From assembly GCA_027488835.1 (NCBI GenBank), contig JAIYAW010000009.1:186001-250000 (forward strand): DNA of 64,000 nucleotides, in the 5' to 3' direction. The stretch is from Bacteroidota bacterium. GTDB taxonomy: Bacteria > Bacteroidota > Bacteroidia > NS11-12g > UBA955. The position numbers were made by a program, and so were the translations under genes. Within the stretch, counting starts at the first letter, position 1, and the number at the start of each line of letters is the position of its first letter. Positions 26,889 through 36,422 of this stretch are shown piece after piece. The notes beneath the pieces are model-generated. The model searched no databases. It was not told where the DNA came from and saw only the letters and a program-made list of their open reading frames with translations.

Positions 26889-27980
26889 ATGAATGTACCG
26901 TTTTTTGACTTGAAACGTCAATACAATCAATTGAAAGGCGAAGCTTTGCCTTTGATAGAAAAAGTACTTGAAAATACTGCCTTTAGTGGTGGTCCTTTTG
27001 TTCAAGAATTTGAAGAAAATTTAGCAAAATATAACCAAACTAAATTCGCTGCTGCGGTAAATAACGGAACAAACGCAATTCATTTGGGTTTGATGGCACT
27101 AAATATAGGCCCTGGCGATGAAGTGATTGTACCTGCCAATACTTTTATAGCTTCGGCTTGGGGTGTTAGTTATGTTGGTGCAACACCAGTTTTTGTTGAT
27201 GTAGATCCACTTACATGGAATATAGATGTTGTGGAAGCTGAAAAGGCAATTACTGCAAATACCAAGGCAATCATGGGCGTTCATCTTTATGGCCAACCAT
27301 GCAACATTGCGGGATTGGTTGAATTGTGTGAACGTAAAAATATAGCTTTTCTAGAAGACAATGCCCAAGCAATTGGTGCTACTTATAATGGGAAAGTGGT
27401 AGGTCAGTTTGGCGCTATGAGTTTCACCAGTTTTTACCCTGGTAAAAATCTAGGGTCTTTTGGTGAAGCAGGTGCTGCTTTCACAAACAATGAGCAATAC
27501 CATAATCGCATTCAAATGTTGAAAAATCATGGATGTAATGTGCGTTATCACCATGAAATAATTGGTTACAACATGAGAATGGAGGGTATTCAAGGCGCTG
27601 TTTTGAACTTGAAATTGAATTATATCGATGGTTGGAACAACAAACGCCGTGAAATTGTAAATCGTTATAAAGAAGTTGCCTCGAACAAATTGGTTTTTCA
27701 AGCAGCTGAGCCAAATGCAGTTGCAGTGCATCATTTGTGTGTGGTTACCACTGAAAACAAAGATGAATTTTTGAAATATTTGGATGAGAATGGTGTAGGT
27801 TATGCCTTCCATTATCCAATTCCTTGTCACTTACAAAAGGCGTATGCGTCTTTGAATTACAAACTTGGAGATTTCCCTCATTCTGAATATTTGGCGAGTC
27901 ATTGTATTTCTTTGCCCCTGTTTCCAGAAATGACAGAGGAAGAAATTAGCCGTGTTTGCGATGTTATTGCACAATACTGA
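26889..27980 (+). CDS. DegT/DnrJ/EryC1/StrS-family PLP aminotransferase
   Basis: Sugar aminotransferase fold, typically making amino sugars for lipopolysaccharide, capsule or secondary metabolites. NNGTNAIHLGLMAL, GDEVIVPANTFIAS, EDNAQAIGA and the PLP lysine in SFYPGKNLGSFGEAG are all present, followed by NMRMEGIQGAVL. 363 aa is usual. It is 4 nt after the phosphoribosyltransferase gene and last in the rseP operon; no other sugar-nucleotide gene is adjacent, so the substrate is open. Confidence 0.92.
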   Translation: MNVPFFDLKRQYNQLKGEALPLIEKVLENTAFSGGPFVQEFEENLAKYNQTKFAAAVNNGTNAIHLGLMALNIGPGDEVIVPANTFIASAWGVSYVGATPVFVDVDPLTWNIDVVEAEKAITANTKAIMGVHLYGQPCNIAGLVELCERKNIAFLEDNAQAIGATYNGKVVGQFGAMSFTSFYPGKNLGSFGEAGAAFTNNEQYHNRIQMLKNHGCNVRYHHEIIGYNMRMEGIQGAVLNLKLNYIDGWNNKRREIVNRYKEVASNKLVFQAAEPNAVAVHHLCVVTTENKDEFLKYLDENGVGYAFHYPIPCHLQKAYASLNYKLGDFPHSEYLASHCISLPLFPEMTEEEISRVCDVIAQY

Positions 27981-28012
27981 CATAGAATTAAAACAAATCA
28001 TCATTTATTTTG

Positions 28013-28020
28013 TAATTTTG
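28013..28020 (+). promoter_or_regulatory. -7 box (TAATTTTG) for the type B T9SS protein gene
   Basis: TAATTTTG in the 58 nt gap after the aminotransferase stop; 18 nt separate it from the TTG start at 28039. No TTG at the ideal -33 position. Confidence 0.5.
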
Positions 28021-28038
28021 GATAAATAAGTCCATTAG

Positions 28039-30531
28039 TTGCAAAAACTTTTCAAATATCTATTCCTATTCATATTTTCCTTCACTATTGGAACGGGGAA
28101 AGCTACGCATATTGTTGGTGGAGAATTGACATACAAGAACACAGGCACCAATGTCTACAAAATTAGGTTAGATCTTTACATTGATTGTTTAAATGGGAAT
28201 GCGGGAGCGATTAGTTCTGATGCCCAAGCGATTATTGGGATTTTCAATGGCAATACGAACAGAATATTAAATGGATATCCAATTTCTGTAAGTAGAAAAG
28301 GACCAGTTAGGGTAAATAAAACCAATTACAATTGCATTGCAGTTTCTCCCAATGCTTGTGTAGACCATTACGTTTATGAAACTACCGTAACTTTGCCACC
28401 TACAACCGGAGGTTATTATATTTCTTTTCAGCGTTGCTGCAGAAATGGTACAATATCGAATATTGTCGATCCCGGAGCCACTGGTGCTAATTATTGGGCT
28501 TATATTCCAGATTCACGGTTATGGGGAAAAGAAAATACGTCGGCAGTTTTCAACGAATTACCTCCAAATTTCTTGTGTACAAATACACCGCTAAAATTCG
28601 ACCATTCAGCAAAAGATGCAGATGGCGATAGTCTTGTTTATGAGTTAATTACGCCCTACACAGGTGCCAATCAATTTGATCCAAGGCCTGATAATACATC
28701 TACAAATGGATTCTTACAAGAACCTTTATTTACACAAATTTCGTGGAATTCAGGCTATTCAGCTTTAAATCCAATTGACGGCAATCCCAAAATGACAATT
28801 GATCCTGTTACAGGATATCTAACATTGGTGCCAACCAGAGTTGGTCAATTTGTTGTGGGAATTGTTGTTAAAGAATACAGAAAAGGGAAGTTGGTTACAC
28901 AAACCATTCGCGATTATCAGTTTAATGTTCAATCTTGTGTGATTGATGTGGTTGCCTCTTATTTTGTGCCCAAGGTAATTTGTGGGTTAAGATATCAGTT
29001 TGTGAACCAAAGTAACGGCGCAACAAGGTACCATTGGGATTTTGGTGTAAAAGATTCAACAAAAGATACATCCAATTTAGCAAAACCTCAGTTTACATAT
29101 CCAAAAGCTGGAGTTTATAAAGTAAGGTTATACGCATATAAAAACAAATGCCTCGACAGTTTTAGCGCAGATGTAACCGTTGTTGAGCCAGCGAAACCCA
29201 AATTACCAAAAGATACAATACTTTGTCCTGGTGACGTTTATAAATTAAAGTCAAATATTGTGGCCGATTTTTATTCGTGGAGTACAGGCAGTCAAAAAGA
29301 TTCTATATTGGTAAACAAAGACGGAACCTACTGGTTGGGAGTAACTGTTAAGAGTTGTACCTGGTATGATACAATAAAAATATCTTATGATAGGAATGTG
29401 ATAAAGGCCTTTGGGGATACAGTTTTCTGTAACGACGATCCAATAAGTCATCCGCTGAAATCATTATTAACTACAAATTCAACATATTTGTGGAATACGA
29501 GTGAAACAACACCCAATATAATTGCAATTAAGCCTGGCAAATTTATTGTTTCCGGAATTACAGAAAATGGATGCAAATCAAAAGATACCGTCGAGGTTTC
29601 TAAGTTTTCGCCAGTAAAAGTTGCTATCAATGATACAATAGTTTGTCCTTTGTTTCAAGCTACGTTTGATACCAAAAACACGAATCCATCTGCCATCATC
29701 AACTGGAGCAACGGAGCAACTGGGAATACAATGATTACGAATGTCCCTCAAACTTATTTTGTGAAAGTAAAAATTGGGCTTTGTGCAAAATTGGACACAT
29801 TTGTCTTAACCAACTATAATAGAGAATATTACATGGGCAATGATTTGCGTTATTGTAACAAAATTGACACACTGCTTACCTTGAATTTTCCTAATATTTC
29901 TAAAGTGGTATGGAATACTGAAGTACCGGGCCCACAATTTCGTTTGACCAAACCTGGCCTTGTTTCCGCTACTTGGTTAAATTCGCGTAATTGCCCAGAA
30001 TCAGATTCTATTTTTGTGAATCTTTTTCCTAATCCAAAATTAAATCTTGGTCCGGATACAATTTTATGTTTAAGTGAAAAACCGATTTTAGACGCGGGTG
30101 CTGGAATGCAATCATACTTTTGGTACAATGGAATTACAGACCAAATGATTGTTGCCCGAGATTCAGGTTTGTATTGGGTAGAAGTAAAGGATTGGGAGGG
30201 ATGTAAGAGCCGCGACACTGTTCTTATAAATAAACGCAAAGATTTATTTACTTCGTTGATATATATGCCGAACGCATTTACGCCTAATGAAGACGGTTTA
30301 AATGATGTTTATCCAACCAATCAGTATAAAGTAAAGGGAAGTTTGTATAATTTAAAGTTGTATAACCGCTGGGGTGAGAAATTAGCAGATTATTCAAGTC
30401 CTGATTTTAACTGGGATGGTAAAATCAATGGGGTGCCTGCCGCAGAAGGTGTTTATGTTTACAAAATTACATGGATTGGCTGCGATAACTACTTGAGAAC
30501 GTTGGTAGGTGATTTTACCTTATTGCGGTAA
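28039..30531 (+). CDS. Large secreted PKD-domain protein with gliding-motility-associated (T9SS type B) C-terminal domain
   Basis: Cell-surface or secreted protein of unknown ligand. The start must be TTG: the preceding codon is an in-frame TAG, and the TTG opens a proper signal peptide (MQKLFKYLFLFIFSFTIGTGKA). After HIVGGELTYKN come beta-rich domains, a PKD-like domain at about 320-378 (FVNQSNGATRYHWDFGV, then FTYPKAGVYKVRL), several repeats with the phrase DTILC, and a CHU_C type B domain at the end (MPNAFTPNEDGLNDV, LYNRWGEKL, EGVYVYKI). Many paired cysteines fit an exported protein. It is transcribed alone from the box at 28013. Confidence 0.88.
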   Translation: MQKLFKYLFLFIFSFTIGTGKATHIVGGELTYKNTGTNVYKIRLDLYIDCLNGNAGAISSDAQAIIGIFNGNTNRILNGYPISVSRKGPVRVNKTNYNCIAVSPNACVDHYVYETTVTLPPTTGGYYISFQRCCRNGTISNIVDPGATGANYWAYIPDSRLWGKENTSAVFNELPPNFLCTNTPLKFDHSAKDADGDSLVYELITPYTGANQFDPRPDNTSTNGFLQEPLFTQISWNSGYSALNPIDGNPKMTIDPVTGYLTLVPTRVGQFVVGIVVKEYRKGKLVTQTIRDYQFNVQSCVIDVVASYFVPKVICGLRYQFVNQSNGATRYHWDFGVKDSTKDTSNLAKPQFTYPKAGVYKVRLYAYKNKCLDSFSADVTVVEPAKPKLPKDTILCPGDVYKLKSNIVADFYSWSTGSQKDSILVNKDGTYWLGVTVKSCTWYDTIKISYDRNVIKAFGDTVFCNDDPISHPLKSLLTTNSTYLWNTSETTPNIIAIKPGKFIVSGITENGCKSKDTVEVSKFSPVKVAINDTIVCPLFQATFDTKNTNPSAIINWSNGATGNTMITNVPQTYFVKVKIGLCAKLDTFVLTNYNREYYMGNDLRYCNKIDTLLTLNFPNISKVVWNTEVPGPQFRLTKPGLVSATWLNSRNCPESDSIFVNLFPNPKLNLGPDTILCLSEKPILDAGAGMQSYFWYNGITDQMIVARDSGLYWVEVKDWEGCKSRDTVLINKRKDLFTSLIYMPNAFTPNEDGLNDVYPTNQYKVKGSLYNLKLYNRWGEKLADYSSPDFNWDGKINGVPAAEGVYVYKITWIGCDNYLRTLVGDFTLLR

Positions 30532-30538
30532 AATTAAT
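30512..30538. terminator. Weak bidirectional hairpin between convergent genes
   Basis: ATTTTACC, 7 nt, GGTAAAAT forms an 8 bp stem across the stop codon of the T9SS protein gene, followed by TAATTTT. The convergent GxxExxY gene ends at 30534, so the hairpin may serve both. Low G+C makes it uncertain. Confidence 0.4.
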
Positions 30539-30938
30539 TTTCTAGCAGATAAGAGTTTGAAACTCTTCTAATTCCATTTTTCAATAAAGTACTGTTGAAA
30601 TTAATAACCAAACCAAGTTTATAATTTCCGTTTTTAAGAATCTTCAGTAATTTTTGGATTTGCAATTCAGTAACAGCTTCAGATGTTTCAACTTCAACTA
30701 CCAAAATATCATTTATCAATAAGTCGATATGGATTTCTTGACTTAGTTTTAAATTTTTGTAAAATAAATCACGCTTTACATTTGTTTGAATTTGAAAGTT
30801 TTGCTGATTTAATTCATATATCAAACATTCCAAATATGTTTCTTGATTCAAACCAGGGCCTAGCGTTTTATGAATTTCAATTGCAATGCCAATAATTGCA
30901 TGTGCCAATTCATTTTCATCGGATATAAATTCATTCAT
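30534..30938 (-). CDS. GxxExxY-family protein with degenerate nuclease motif
   Basis: Small protein of the GxxExxY/PDDEXK_3 family. Family phrases are clear: GIAIEIHKTLGPGL near the start, LYELNQQNF, IDLLINDILVVEVE in the core, and LGLVINFNSTLLKNGIRRV at the end. Two signature residues differ: the motif G-x-x-E-x-x-Y reads GLNQETY (Gln at the Glu position) and the expected E-x-K of the nuclease core reads EVE. It may be inactive or have another role. Length 134 aa is normal. It stands alone between convergent and divergent neighbours. Confidence 0.8.
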   Translation of the reverse strand: MNEFISDENELAHAIIGIAIEIHKTLGPGLNQETYLECLIYELNQQNFQIQTNVKRDLFYKNLKLSQEIHIDLLINDILVVEVETSEAVTELQIQKLLKILKNGNYKLGLVINFNSTLLKNGIRRVSNSYLLEN

Positions 30939-31125
30939 AGTGATTAAAAGTTATAAAATTACAAAGAGTCAACAAAATTCAACAAATCATGTGAATTGTG
31001 CATGGAAAATAAATTAAACGATATGGTTTTTTTATTAAAGATAAAAAAGCGTAATATTTCAATCATAAAAATCGTGTACATAACATTTGTTTTCTACTAA
31101 ATTCCGTAATTTGCATGATATACCT

Positions 31126-32472
31126 ATGAGTCAAATTGCCACAATAATTCGAAATGCAACCATTGTCAATGAAGGAATTTCTTTTCATTCAGATGTACTA
31201 ATTGAAAATAATGTTATCCATAAAGTTGCTCCCAACATTTCGGTTCCATTTGCTTGTAATGAAATTAATGCAGACGGCAAAATTTTGATACCTGGTGTAA
31301 TTGACGATCAAGTGCATTTTAGAGAACCAGGATTAACCTATAAAGCCGATATTTATTCAGAAAGTAGGGCGGCCTTACTTGGAGGTGTGACTTCTTTTAT
31401 GGAAATGCCCAATGTGAATCCCCAAACCACAACCATTGAATTACTCGAAGAAAAAATGGCAATTGCCGCGAAAAATAGTGCTGTGAATTATTCGTTTTTC
31501 TTAGGTGCTACCAATCAAAACATAGACGAACTTAAAAAGATAAACACGGAAGATACCTGCGGCGTTAAAATATTCATGGGAAGCAGCACCGGCGATATGC
31601 TTGTTGATGACGGTGGCACTTTAAATCAAATTTTCAAAAATGTTCCTGCCTTGATTGCTACACACTGCGAATGTGAAACCCGCGTAAAAGAAAGACTTGA
31701 ACAAGCAAAAGCTGATTTTCCTTCTGGAATTCCAGCAAATCATCATCCAATCATTCGTGATGAAATAGCTTGCTATTTGTCATCTTCTTTGGCTATTGAT
31801 TTGGCTAGAAAGTACGGAACCCGCTTGCATATTTTGCACATCACTTCCGCTTCGGAAACCTCGTTGTTTCAAAATAATGTCCCTCTTGAACAAAAATTAA
31901 TTACTTCAGAGGTTTGTGTGCATCATTTGCACTTTACCGACAATGATTATCAAACACTGAAGCACCAAATCAAATGCAATCCATCTATTAAATCACAAAA
32001 AGACAATGATGCATTGTGGGCTGCATTGTTAGACGATAGATTGGATATCATAGCAACAGATCATGCGCCTCACTCAAAAGAAGAGAAGCATGATGATGAT
32101 TATCTAAAATGTCATGCGGGTTTGCCATTGGTTCAACATTCATTGCTGTTGATGCTCCAAAAAGTGCAAGATGGAAAATTGACCATCGAAAAAATGGTAG
32201 AAAAAATGTGTCACGCCCCTGCGGTTTGTTTTAGAATGATCAATCGAGGTTTTATTCGTGAGGGATATTTTGCGGATTTGGTGCTGATTGATCCTTCAAA
32301 AACCACTTCAGTTAATCCTGATAATATTGCCTATAAATGTGGATGGTCACCACTGGATGGAACTACTTTCCAAAATGCAATTGACAAGGTTTGGGTAAAT
32401 GGTACGTTGAGTTTAGATAATGGAAAAATACAGGAATTAAATCCAATTCGCTTGAAATTTAAAGCACTTTAA
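31126..32472 (+). CDS. pyrC: Dihydroorotase (type I amidohydrolase)
   Basis: Cyclises carbamoyl-aspartate to dihydroorotate in pyrimidine synthesis. The ATG at 31126 (MSQIATIIRNATIVNEG) matches the family start; an in-frame TTG upstream adds 13 unrelated residues. The metal motif usually written HxHxR reads DDQVHFREPG, with Gln for the first His; I recall this in other Bacteroidota dihydroorotases, so it is probably lineage-typical. Also present: SSTGDMLVD, IATHCE, HILHITSA, IATDHAPHSKEEK and the C-terminal LYKCGWSP-like segment. Transcribed alone; no pyr operon here. Confidence 0.92.
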   Translation: MSQIATIIRNATIVNEGISFHSDVLIENNVIHKVAPNISVPFACNEINADGKILIPGVIDDQVHFREPGLTYKADIYSESRAALLGGVTSFMEMPNVNPQTTTIELLEEKMAIAAKNSAVNYSFFLGATNQNIDELKKINTEDTCGVKIFMGSSTGDMLVDDGGTLNQIFKNVPALIATHCECETRVKERLEQAKADFPSGIPANHHPIIRDEIACYLSSSLAIDLARKYGTRLHILHITSASETSLFQNNVPLEQKLITSEVCVHHLHFTDNDYQTLKHQIKCNPSIKSQKDNDALWAALLDDRLDIIATDHAPHSKEEKHDDDYLKCHAGLPLVQHSLLLMLQKVQDGKLTIEKMVEKMCHAPAVCFRMINRGFIREGYFADLVLIDPSKTTSVNPDNIAYKCGWSPLDGTTFQNAIDKVWVNGTLSLDNGKIQELNPIRLKFKAL

Positions 32473-32475
32473 ACT

Positions 32476-33384
32476 TTAGATGATTTTACTCCGCTTTGCA
32501 TAAAACTCCATCAAAACTTCTTGAATGGGCTTTGTAACGTTGGCGTAATAATATGAAATACCCAATTGTAAGCTTTTGTTTTCCAATTCTTTTCGATGCT
32601 CATTTTGGCTTTTTGCATATAATTCTTGAATTTCTTCGGGTTGTAACTTCAAGATTTCATTTGATTCCAAATCCACAAATTTCATTGGTATGGCACCTAG
32701 ATTCAAATTAATTTCGGTTACTTCATGTGCAACATGAACCAATAAAACTTCACATTTTTGGAATTGTAAAATAGATATGGTTTCCCAAAATTGGGCTTCT
32801 TCTTTGTGCTGAGTTTTATCCCAAAGTAAATCACTAAAAATGACAACCAAATTTCTGCGTTTTACGGTTGCAGCCAATTCAGAGATACCAATTGTAGAAT
32901 CGGATATATCTGGAATTTCATTCTCCCAATAAGGTGACAGTTGGGAAATGCAATTTCGAAAATGAGATAGGGTTGATTTCATTTCAGATTTCCAACTAAT
33001 TTGGGATTCTGAAAAGAACGAGAACGAAAATGCATCGCGTTGATTGGCGCAGATGTATGAAATACTCGAAGCTGCCAAAATTGCAAATTTTAATTTGTCG
33101 AGGTTAGGAGCAGGATATTGCATGCTCTTTGAAACATCTAACCACAAATGACATTTTAAATTTGTTTCTTCGTTGAATTGTTTGATGTAGTTTTTTTCTG
33201 TTTTGGCCAAAAGCTTCCAATCTAGGTTACGAATACTCTCACCCGGATTATATGCCCTGTGTTCTGAAAACTCAACAGAAAATCCATGAAACGGCGAGTT
33301 ATGCAATCCTGTAATAAATCCTTCCATTGCCTTTTGTGCAATGAGTGGAAGATTTTTATATTGAATAACTTCAGAGAGTAACAT
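32476..33384 (-). CDS. DUF58 domain-containing protein
   Basis: Cytosolic protein with the DUF58 hallmark RNLDWKLLAKTEKNYIKQF followed by a VWA-like fold starting LWLDVSKSM. Members usually sit beside MoxR-type ATPases; none is adjacent here, so the partner is unknown. 302 aa is normal. It starts 2 nt beyond the trxA terminator and converges with pyrC, whose stop is 3 bases away. Confidence 0.85.
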   Translation of the reverse strand: MLLSEVIQYKNLPLIAQKAMEGFITGLHNSPFHGFSVEFSEHRAYNPGESIRNLDWKLLAKTEKNYIKQFNEETNLKCHLWLDVSKSMQYPAPNLDKLKFAILAASSISYICANQRDAFSFSFFSESQISWKSEMKSTLSHFRNCISQLSPYWENEIPDISDSTIGISELAATVKRRNLVVIFSDLLWDKTQHKEEAQFWETISILQFQKCEVLLVHVAHEVTEINLNLGAIPMKFVDLESNEILKLQPEEIQELYAKSQNEHRKELENKSLQLGISYYYANVTKPIQEVLMEFYAKRSKII

Positions 33385-33385
33385 G

Positions 33386-33416
33386 GTAAAAAAAAGCCCC
33401 GATTTCGGGGCTTTTT
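33386..33416 (-). terminator. Intrinsic terminator of trxA
   Basis: Stem AAAAAGCCCCG / CGGGGCTTTTT around an AT loop, with a U run on the minus strand. It lies between the trxA stop and the ATG of the DUF58 gene, which it almost touches. Confidence 0.88.
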
Positions 33417-33422
33417 AAAAGA

Positions 33423-33740
33423 TTATAATTGTGCAGTTATTTTTTGAGCAATTGATGCTTTAGGAACAGCGCCAACAATTTTATCAACGATTTCGCCACC
33501 TTTGAAAATCAACAAAGTAGGAATGCTTCTAATGCCGTATGTTGCTGCAACATCTGGGTTTTCGTCAACGTTTAATTTGCCAATAACCGCTTGACCATCC
33601 ATTTCGGTGCTCAATTCTTCGATCAATGGACCAATCATTTTGCATGGACCACACCATTCTGCCCAAAAATCTACCAATACTGGTTTATCTGAATTCAAGA
33701 CTACTTCCTGAAAATTACTTGTTGTGAAATTAATTGCCAT
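33423..33740 (-). CDS. trxA: Thioredoxin
   Basis: General disulfide reductase. The classic active site [10 protein letters not shown] (Cys at about 31 and 34), the cis-Pro motif [14 protein letters not shown] and 105 aa length define it. No signal peptide, so cytosolic. Own promoter and terminator. Confidence 0.97.
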   Translation of the reverse strand: MAINFTTSNFQEVVLNSDKPVLVDFWAEWCGPCKMIGPLIEELSTEMDGQAVIGKLNVDENPDVAATYGIRSIPTLLIFKGGEIVDKIVGAVPKASIAQKITAQL

Positions 33741-33757
33741 AATAGTTTTTATTTATA

Positions 33758-33788
33758 CAAAGTTACAAAAATCAAATGCACCTATCAA
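33758..33788 (-). promoter_or_regulatory. trxA promoter, TTG - 20 bp - TAACTTTG
   Basis: On the minus strand TTG (33786-33788), a 20 bp spacer and TAACTTTG (33758-33765) match both Bacteroidota promoter elements. The ATG follows after 17 nt. Confidence 0.7.
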
Positions 33789-33846
33789 GAACAATTGTTC
33801 CATTTTCTATAAATATTATCAATAAGCCGTTCAATGAAATCGATGC

Positions 33847-34623
33847 CTACTTCAACCTCCGTTCCTCAACGCCAAAACCAAACAGGGCATAGTCAAAAAT
33901 GGTGGGGTCGGAGGGATTGAGTTGGCGCAATACAGCGGTTAATTCCTCTACGGTTTGCCAATTGGCTTTTGTTGAGGTAATCAAACCTAAGTTAATGGCA
34001 ACCCTGTGTACATGAACATCCAAAGGAATCATGAGTTGCGATGCGTTTATGTTTTGCCACAATCCAAAGTCTACTCCGTCATTTTCTCTCACCATCCACC
34101 TCAGAAACATGTTTAAACGCTTACTGGCGCTGTTCTTCGAAGGGGTAGAAACGTGCTTCTTTGTTCGGCACGTATCTTGTCCCTCAAAAAAAGAATTGTG
34201 AAAATGTATAAGACCTTGCTGAACTGCATTTAGGTCCACTGTTTTTGAAGGAAAGAATGCCGTTTCCAAACTGCTATGTTGAGCGTAATGATTCTTTAGG
34301 AAACGAATAAAATACAACAAATCTAATGTATTGAAGGTGCGGTGAACAAACTTCGGAATGCTGTCTAAATCACTTTCTGTAACGTTTACAATGAAATCAA
34401 ACGGTGCATTCTCGAAAATATCCATCAATTTGTTCGTGCTGTTAATAATGGTGACTCTTTGTCCCCAAGCCAACGTTGCCGCGAAAAATGCAGAAATTTC
34501 TATGTCTTGTTTTTGCGAAAAACGATGGGGAATTGAAATTGGATCATCCGCAACAAAGTTTCTGTTGTTGTAATGACGAACTTGATCCCACAAGAGCTCT
34601 TGAATTTCGGAAGGTATTTTCAT
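33847..34623 (-). CDS. TIGR02757 / DUF2400 family protein
   Basis: Uncharacterised family common in Bacteroidota and Spirochaetes. Recognisable features: DDPISIPHRFS, ISAFFAATLAWGQRVTIINS, FVHRTFN, RLNMFLRWMVREND and LMIPLDVHVHRVAINLGL, with conserved Trp, Arg and His residues that suggest a helix-hairpin-helix glycosylase-like fold (inference). 258 aa is normal. It lies between the trxA promoter and the terminator of the cystathionine enzyme gene. Function unknown. Confidence 0.82.
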   Translation of the reverse strand: MKIPSEIQELLWDQVRHYNNRNFVADDPISIPHRFSQKQDIEISAFFAATLAWGQRVTIINSTNKLMDIFENAPFDFIVNVTESDLDSIPKFVHRTFNTLDLLYFIRFLKNHYAQHSSLETAFFPSKTVDLNAVQQGLIHFHNSFFEGQDTCRTKKHVSTPSKNSASKRLNMFLRWMVRENDGVDFGLWQNINASQLMIPLDVHVHRVAINLGLITSTKANWQTVEELTAVLRQLNPSDPTIFDYALFGFGVEERRLK

Positions 34624-34647
34624 GTGTGGTTTTGCTTTTGAGGGACA

Positions 34648-34686
34648 TAAAAAAAGGCAACTGAAATAGATAATTCAGTTGCCTTT
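34648..34686 (-). terminator. Intrinsic terminator of the lytic transglycosylase-to-cystathionine-enzyme operon
   Basis: Stem AAAGGCAACTGAA / TTCAGTTGCCTTT (13 bp) with an 8 nt loop, then a U run on the minus strand, about 20 nt after the stop at 34706. Confidence 0.88.
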
Positions 34687-34705
34687 GCTTTTTTATCGAA
34701 TTAAA

Positions 34706-35860
34706 TTAAACGTGAGAAAGTGCAGTATCTAAATCGGCAATCAAATCATCAATGTGTTCAATTCCAACGCTTAAGCGTATCAAACTATCTTTCAATCCGT
34801 TTGCCTCGCGTTCCGCCTTTGGAATGCTGGCATGGGTCATTGTTGTTGGATGACCAACCAAACTTTCAACGCCACCCAAACTTTCAGCCAACGCAAATAG
34901 TTTTGTAGATTTCAAGAAGGTTAGAGCACTATCAACTGAATCACTTTTCAAAGTGAATGAAATCATTCCTCCAAAATCTTTCATTTGCTTTTTGGCAACT
35001 TCGTGATTTTTGTGCGATTCAAAACCTGGCCAATATACTTCACCCACTTTAGGATGGTTGGCGAGATAATTTGCTATAACTTTACCGTTTTCACAATGGC
35101 GTTGCATGCGGATATGAAGGGTCTTGATTCCTCTCAATACCAAGAAGCTATCCATAGGACCTGGTGTTGCACCACATGAATTTTGGATAAACGCCAATCT
35201 GTCTTTTAGTACTTCATCGTTTACGCACAAAACTCCCATCACCACATCGCTGTGTCCATTGATATATTTGGTTGCTGAGTGCATAACCACATCTGCGCCA
35301 AAATCAGCAGGATTTTGTAGGTAAGGCGATGCAAAGGTATTGTCAACCACAACCGTTGCTCCAACAGAATGGCCAATTTTGCACATTGCTTCAATGTCGA
35401 TAATACGCAACAAAGGATTTGTAGGCGTTTCAACCCATACCATTTTGGTTTTAGGCGTAACCGCAGCTTCAACCGCCGCGATGTCAGACATATCTACAAA
35501 CTTGAATACGATACCATAATTGGCAAATATTTTTGTGAAGATTCTATAAGATCCACCGTATAAATCGTTGGTAGAAACAACTTCGTCTCCTGGGTTCAAT
35601 AATTTAATACAAGCGTCAACAGCACCCATTCCGGTACTGAAACACAAACCATAATTCATTCCTTCCAATGCAGCCAAGTTGTTTTGAAGTGCATCGCGGG
35701 TAGGATTTTGTGTTCTTCCATATTCATATCCTTTGTGATCACCAGGAGCTGCTTGAACATAAGTACTTGTTTGGAAAATCGGAGTCATAATGGCGCCAGT
35801 AGTTGGATCTGGTTCAATTCCAGCATGAAGCACGTTGGTTTCTATGTTTTTGTAACGCAT
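34706..35860 (-). CDS. Trans-sulfuration PLP enzyme, cystathionine gamma-synthase/lyase type
   Basis: Cys/Met metabolism PLP enzyme. N-terminus NVLHAGIEPDPTTGAIMTPI; YEYGRTQNPTRDALQ; active-site lysine in SATKYINGHSDVVMG; VVDNTFASPYLQNP; C-terminal LIRLSVGIEHIDDLIADLD. Whether it makes cystathionine (synthase) or splits it (lyase) cannot be fixed by motifs alone. It begins 1 nt after the purN stop (TAATATG) and ends the operon. Confidence 0.93.
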   Translation of the reverse strand: MRYKNIETNVLHAGIEPDPTTGAIMTPIFQTSTYVQAAPGDHKGYEYGRTQNPTRDALQNNLAALEGMNYGLCFSTGMGAVDACIKLLNPGDEVVSTNDLYGGSYRIFTKIFANYGIVFKFVDMSDIAAVEAAVTPKTKMVWVETPTNPLLRIIDIEAMCKIGHSVGATVVVDNTFASPYLQNPADFGADVVMHSATKYINGHSDVVMGVLCVNDEVLKDRLAFIQNSCGATPGPMDSFLVLRGIKTLHIRMQRHCENGKVIANYLANHPKVGEVYWPGFESHKNHEVAKKQMKDFGGMISFTLKSDSVDSALTFLKSTKLFALAESLGGVESLVGHPTTMTHASIPKAEREANGLKDSLIRLSVGIEHIDDLIADLDTALSHV

Positions 35861-35861
35861 A

Positions 35862-36422
35862 TTATTGAATTATTTTTTTAATGATTTGAGGGAAATGGGC
35901 AAATTCCAAAAGATGAATTTTTTGAGCTAAGGTTTCCGGTGTATCTAACGGTGTTAGTTCACATTCGGCTTGAAAAATATAATCACCTTCATCGTAATGT
36001 TCATTTACATAATGAATAGTAATGCCCGATTTATTTTCCTTGGCATTGATCACCGCTTCGTGTACAAAATGTCCATACATTCCTTTTCCGCCATAATTAG
36101 GAAGGAGAGCGGGGTGTATGTTAATGATTTTATTTGGAAATAATGCAATTAATCTTTCAGGAATTTTCCATAAAAAACCAGCCAATACAATTAAGTCGGG
36201 TTGATAGCTGAGTATTTGTTGGTCAATTATATCGGTATTGTTGAAATCGTTGCGGTTAAATAATACCAAAGGTATTTCTAAGCGATTCGCCCTTTCAATT
36301 ACACCGGCCTTGTCATTGTTGCAGAAAATGGCAACAATTTCGATGTTTTCATTGACAAATTGATCGTGAATATTTTCAGCATTACTGCCACTGCCAGAAG
36401 CAAAAATCACAATTCTTTTCAT
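35862..36422 (-). CDS. purN: Phosphoribosylglycinamide formyltransferase
   Basis: Third step of purine synthesis, transferring formyl from formyl-THF to GAR. N-terminal IVIFASGSGSNAENI, catalytic NIHPALLPNYGGKGMYG with the catalytic His in HPALLP, and the Asp-containing HYVNEHYDEGDYIFQ. 186 aa is normal. Its ATG overlaps the upstream stop as ATGA. Confidence 0.95.
   Translation of the reverse strand: MKRIVIFASGSGSNAENIHDQFVNENIEIVAIFCNNDKAGVIERANRLEIPLVLFNRNDFNNTDIIDQQILSYQPDLIVLAGFLWKIPERLIALFPNKIINIHPALLPNYGGKGMYGHFVHEAVINAKENKSGITIHYVNEHYDEGDYIFQAECELTPLDTPETLAQKIHLLEFAHFPQIIKKIIQ

Noticed and set aside
31126-32472. Dihydroorotase has QVH in place of the HxH zinc motif
   Set aside because: I recall the same DDQVHFREPG form in other Bacteroidota dihydroorotases, and the rest of the protein is conserved, so it is probably a lineage feature and not decay.
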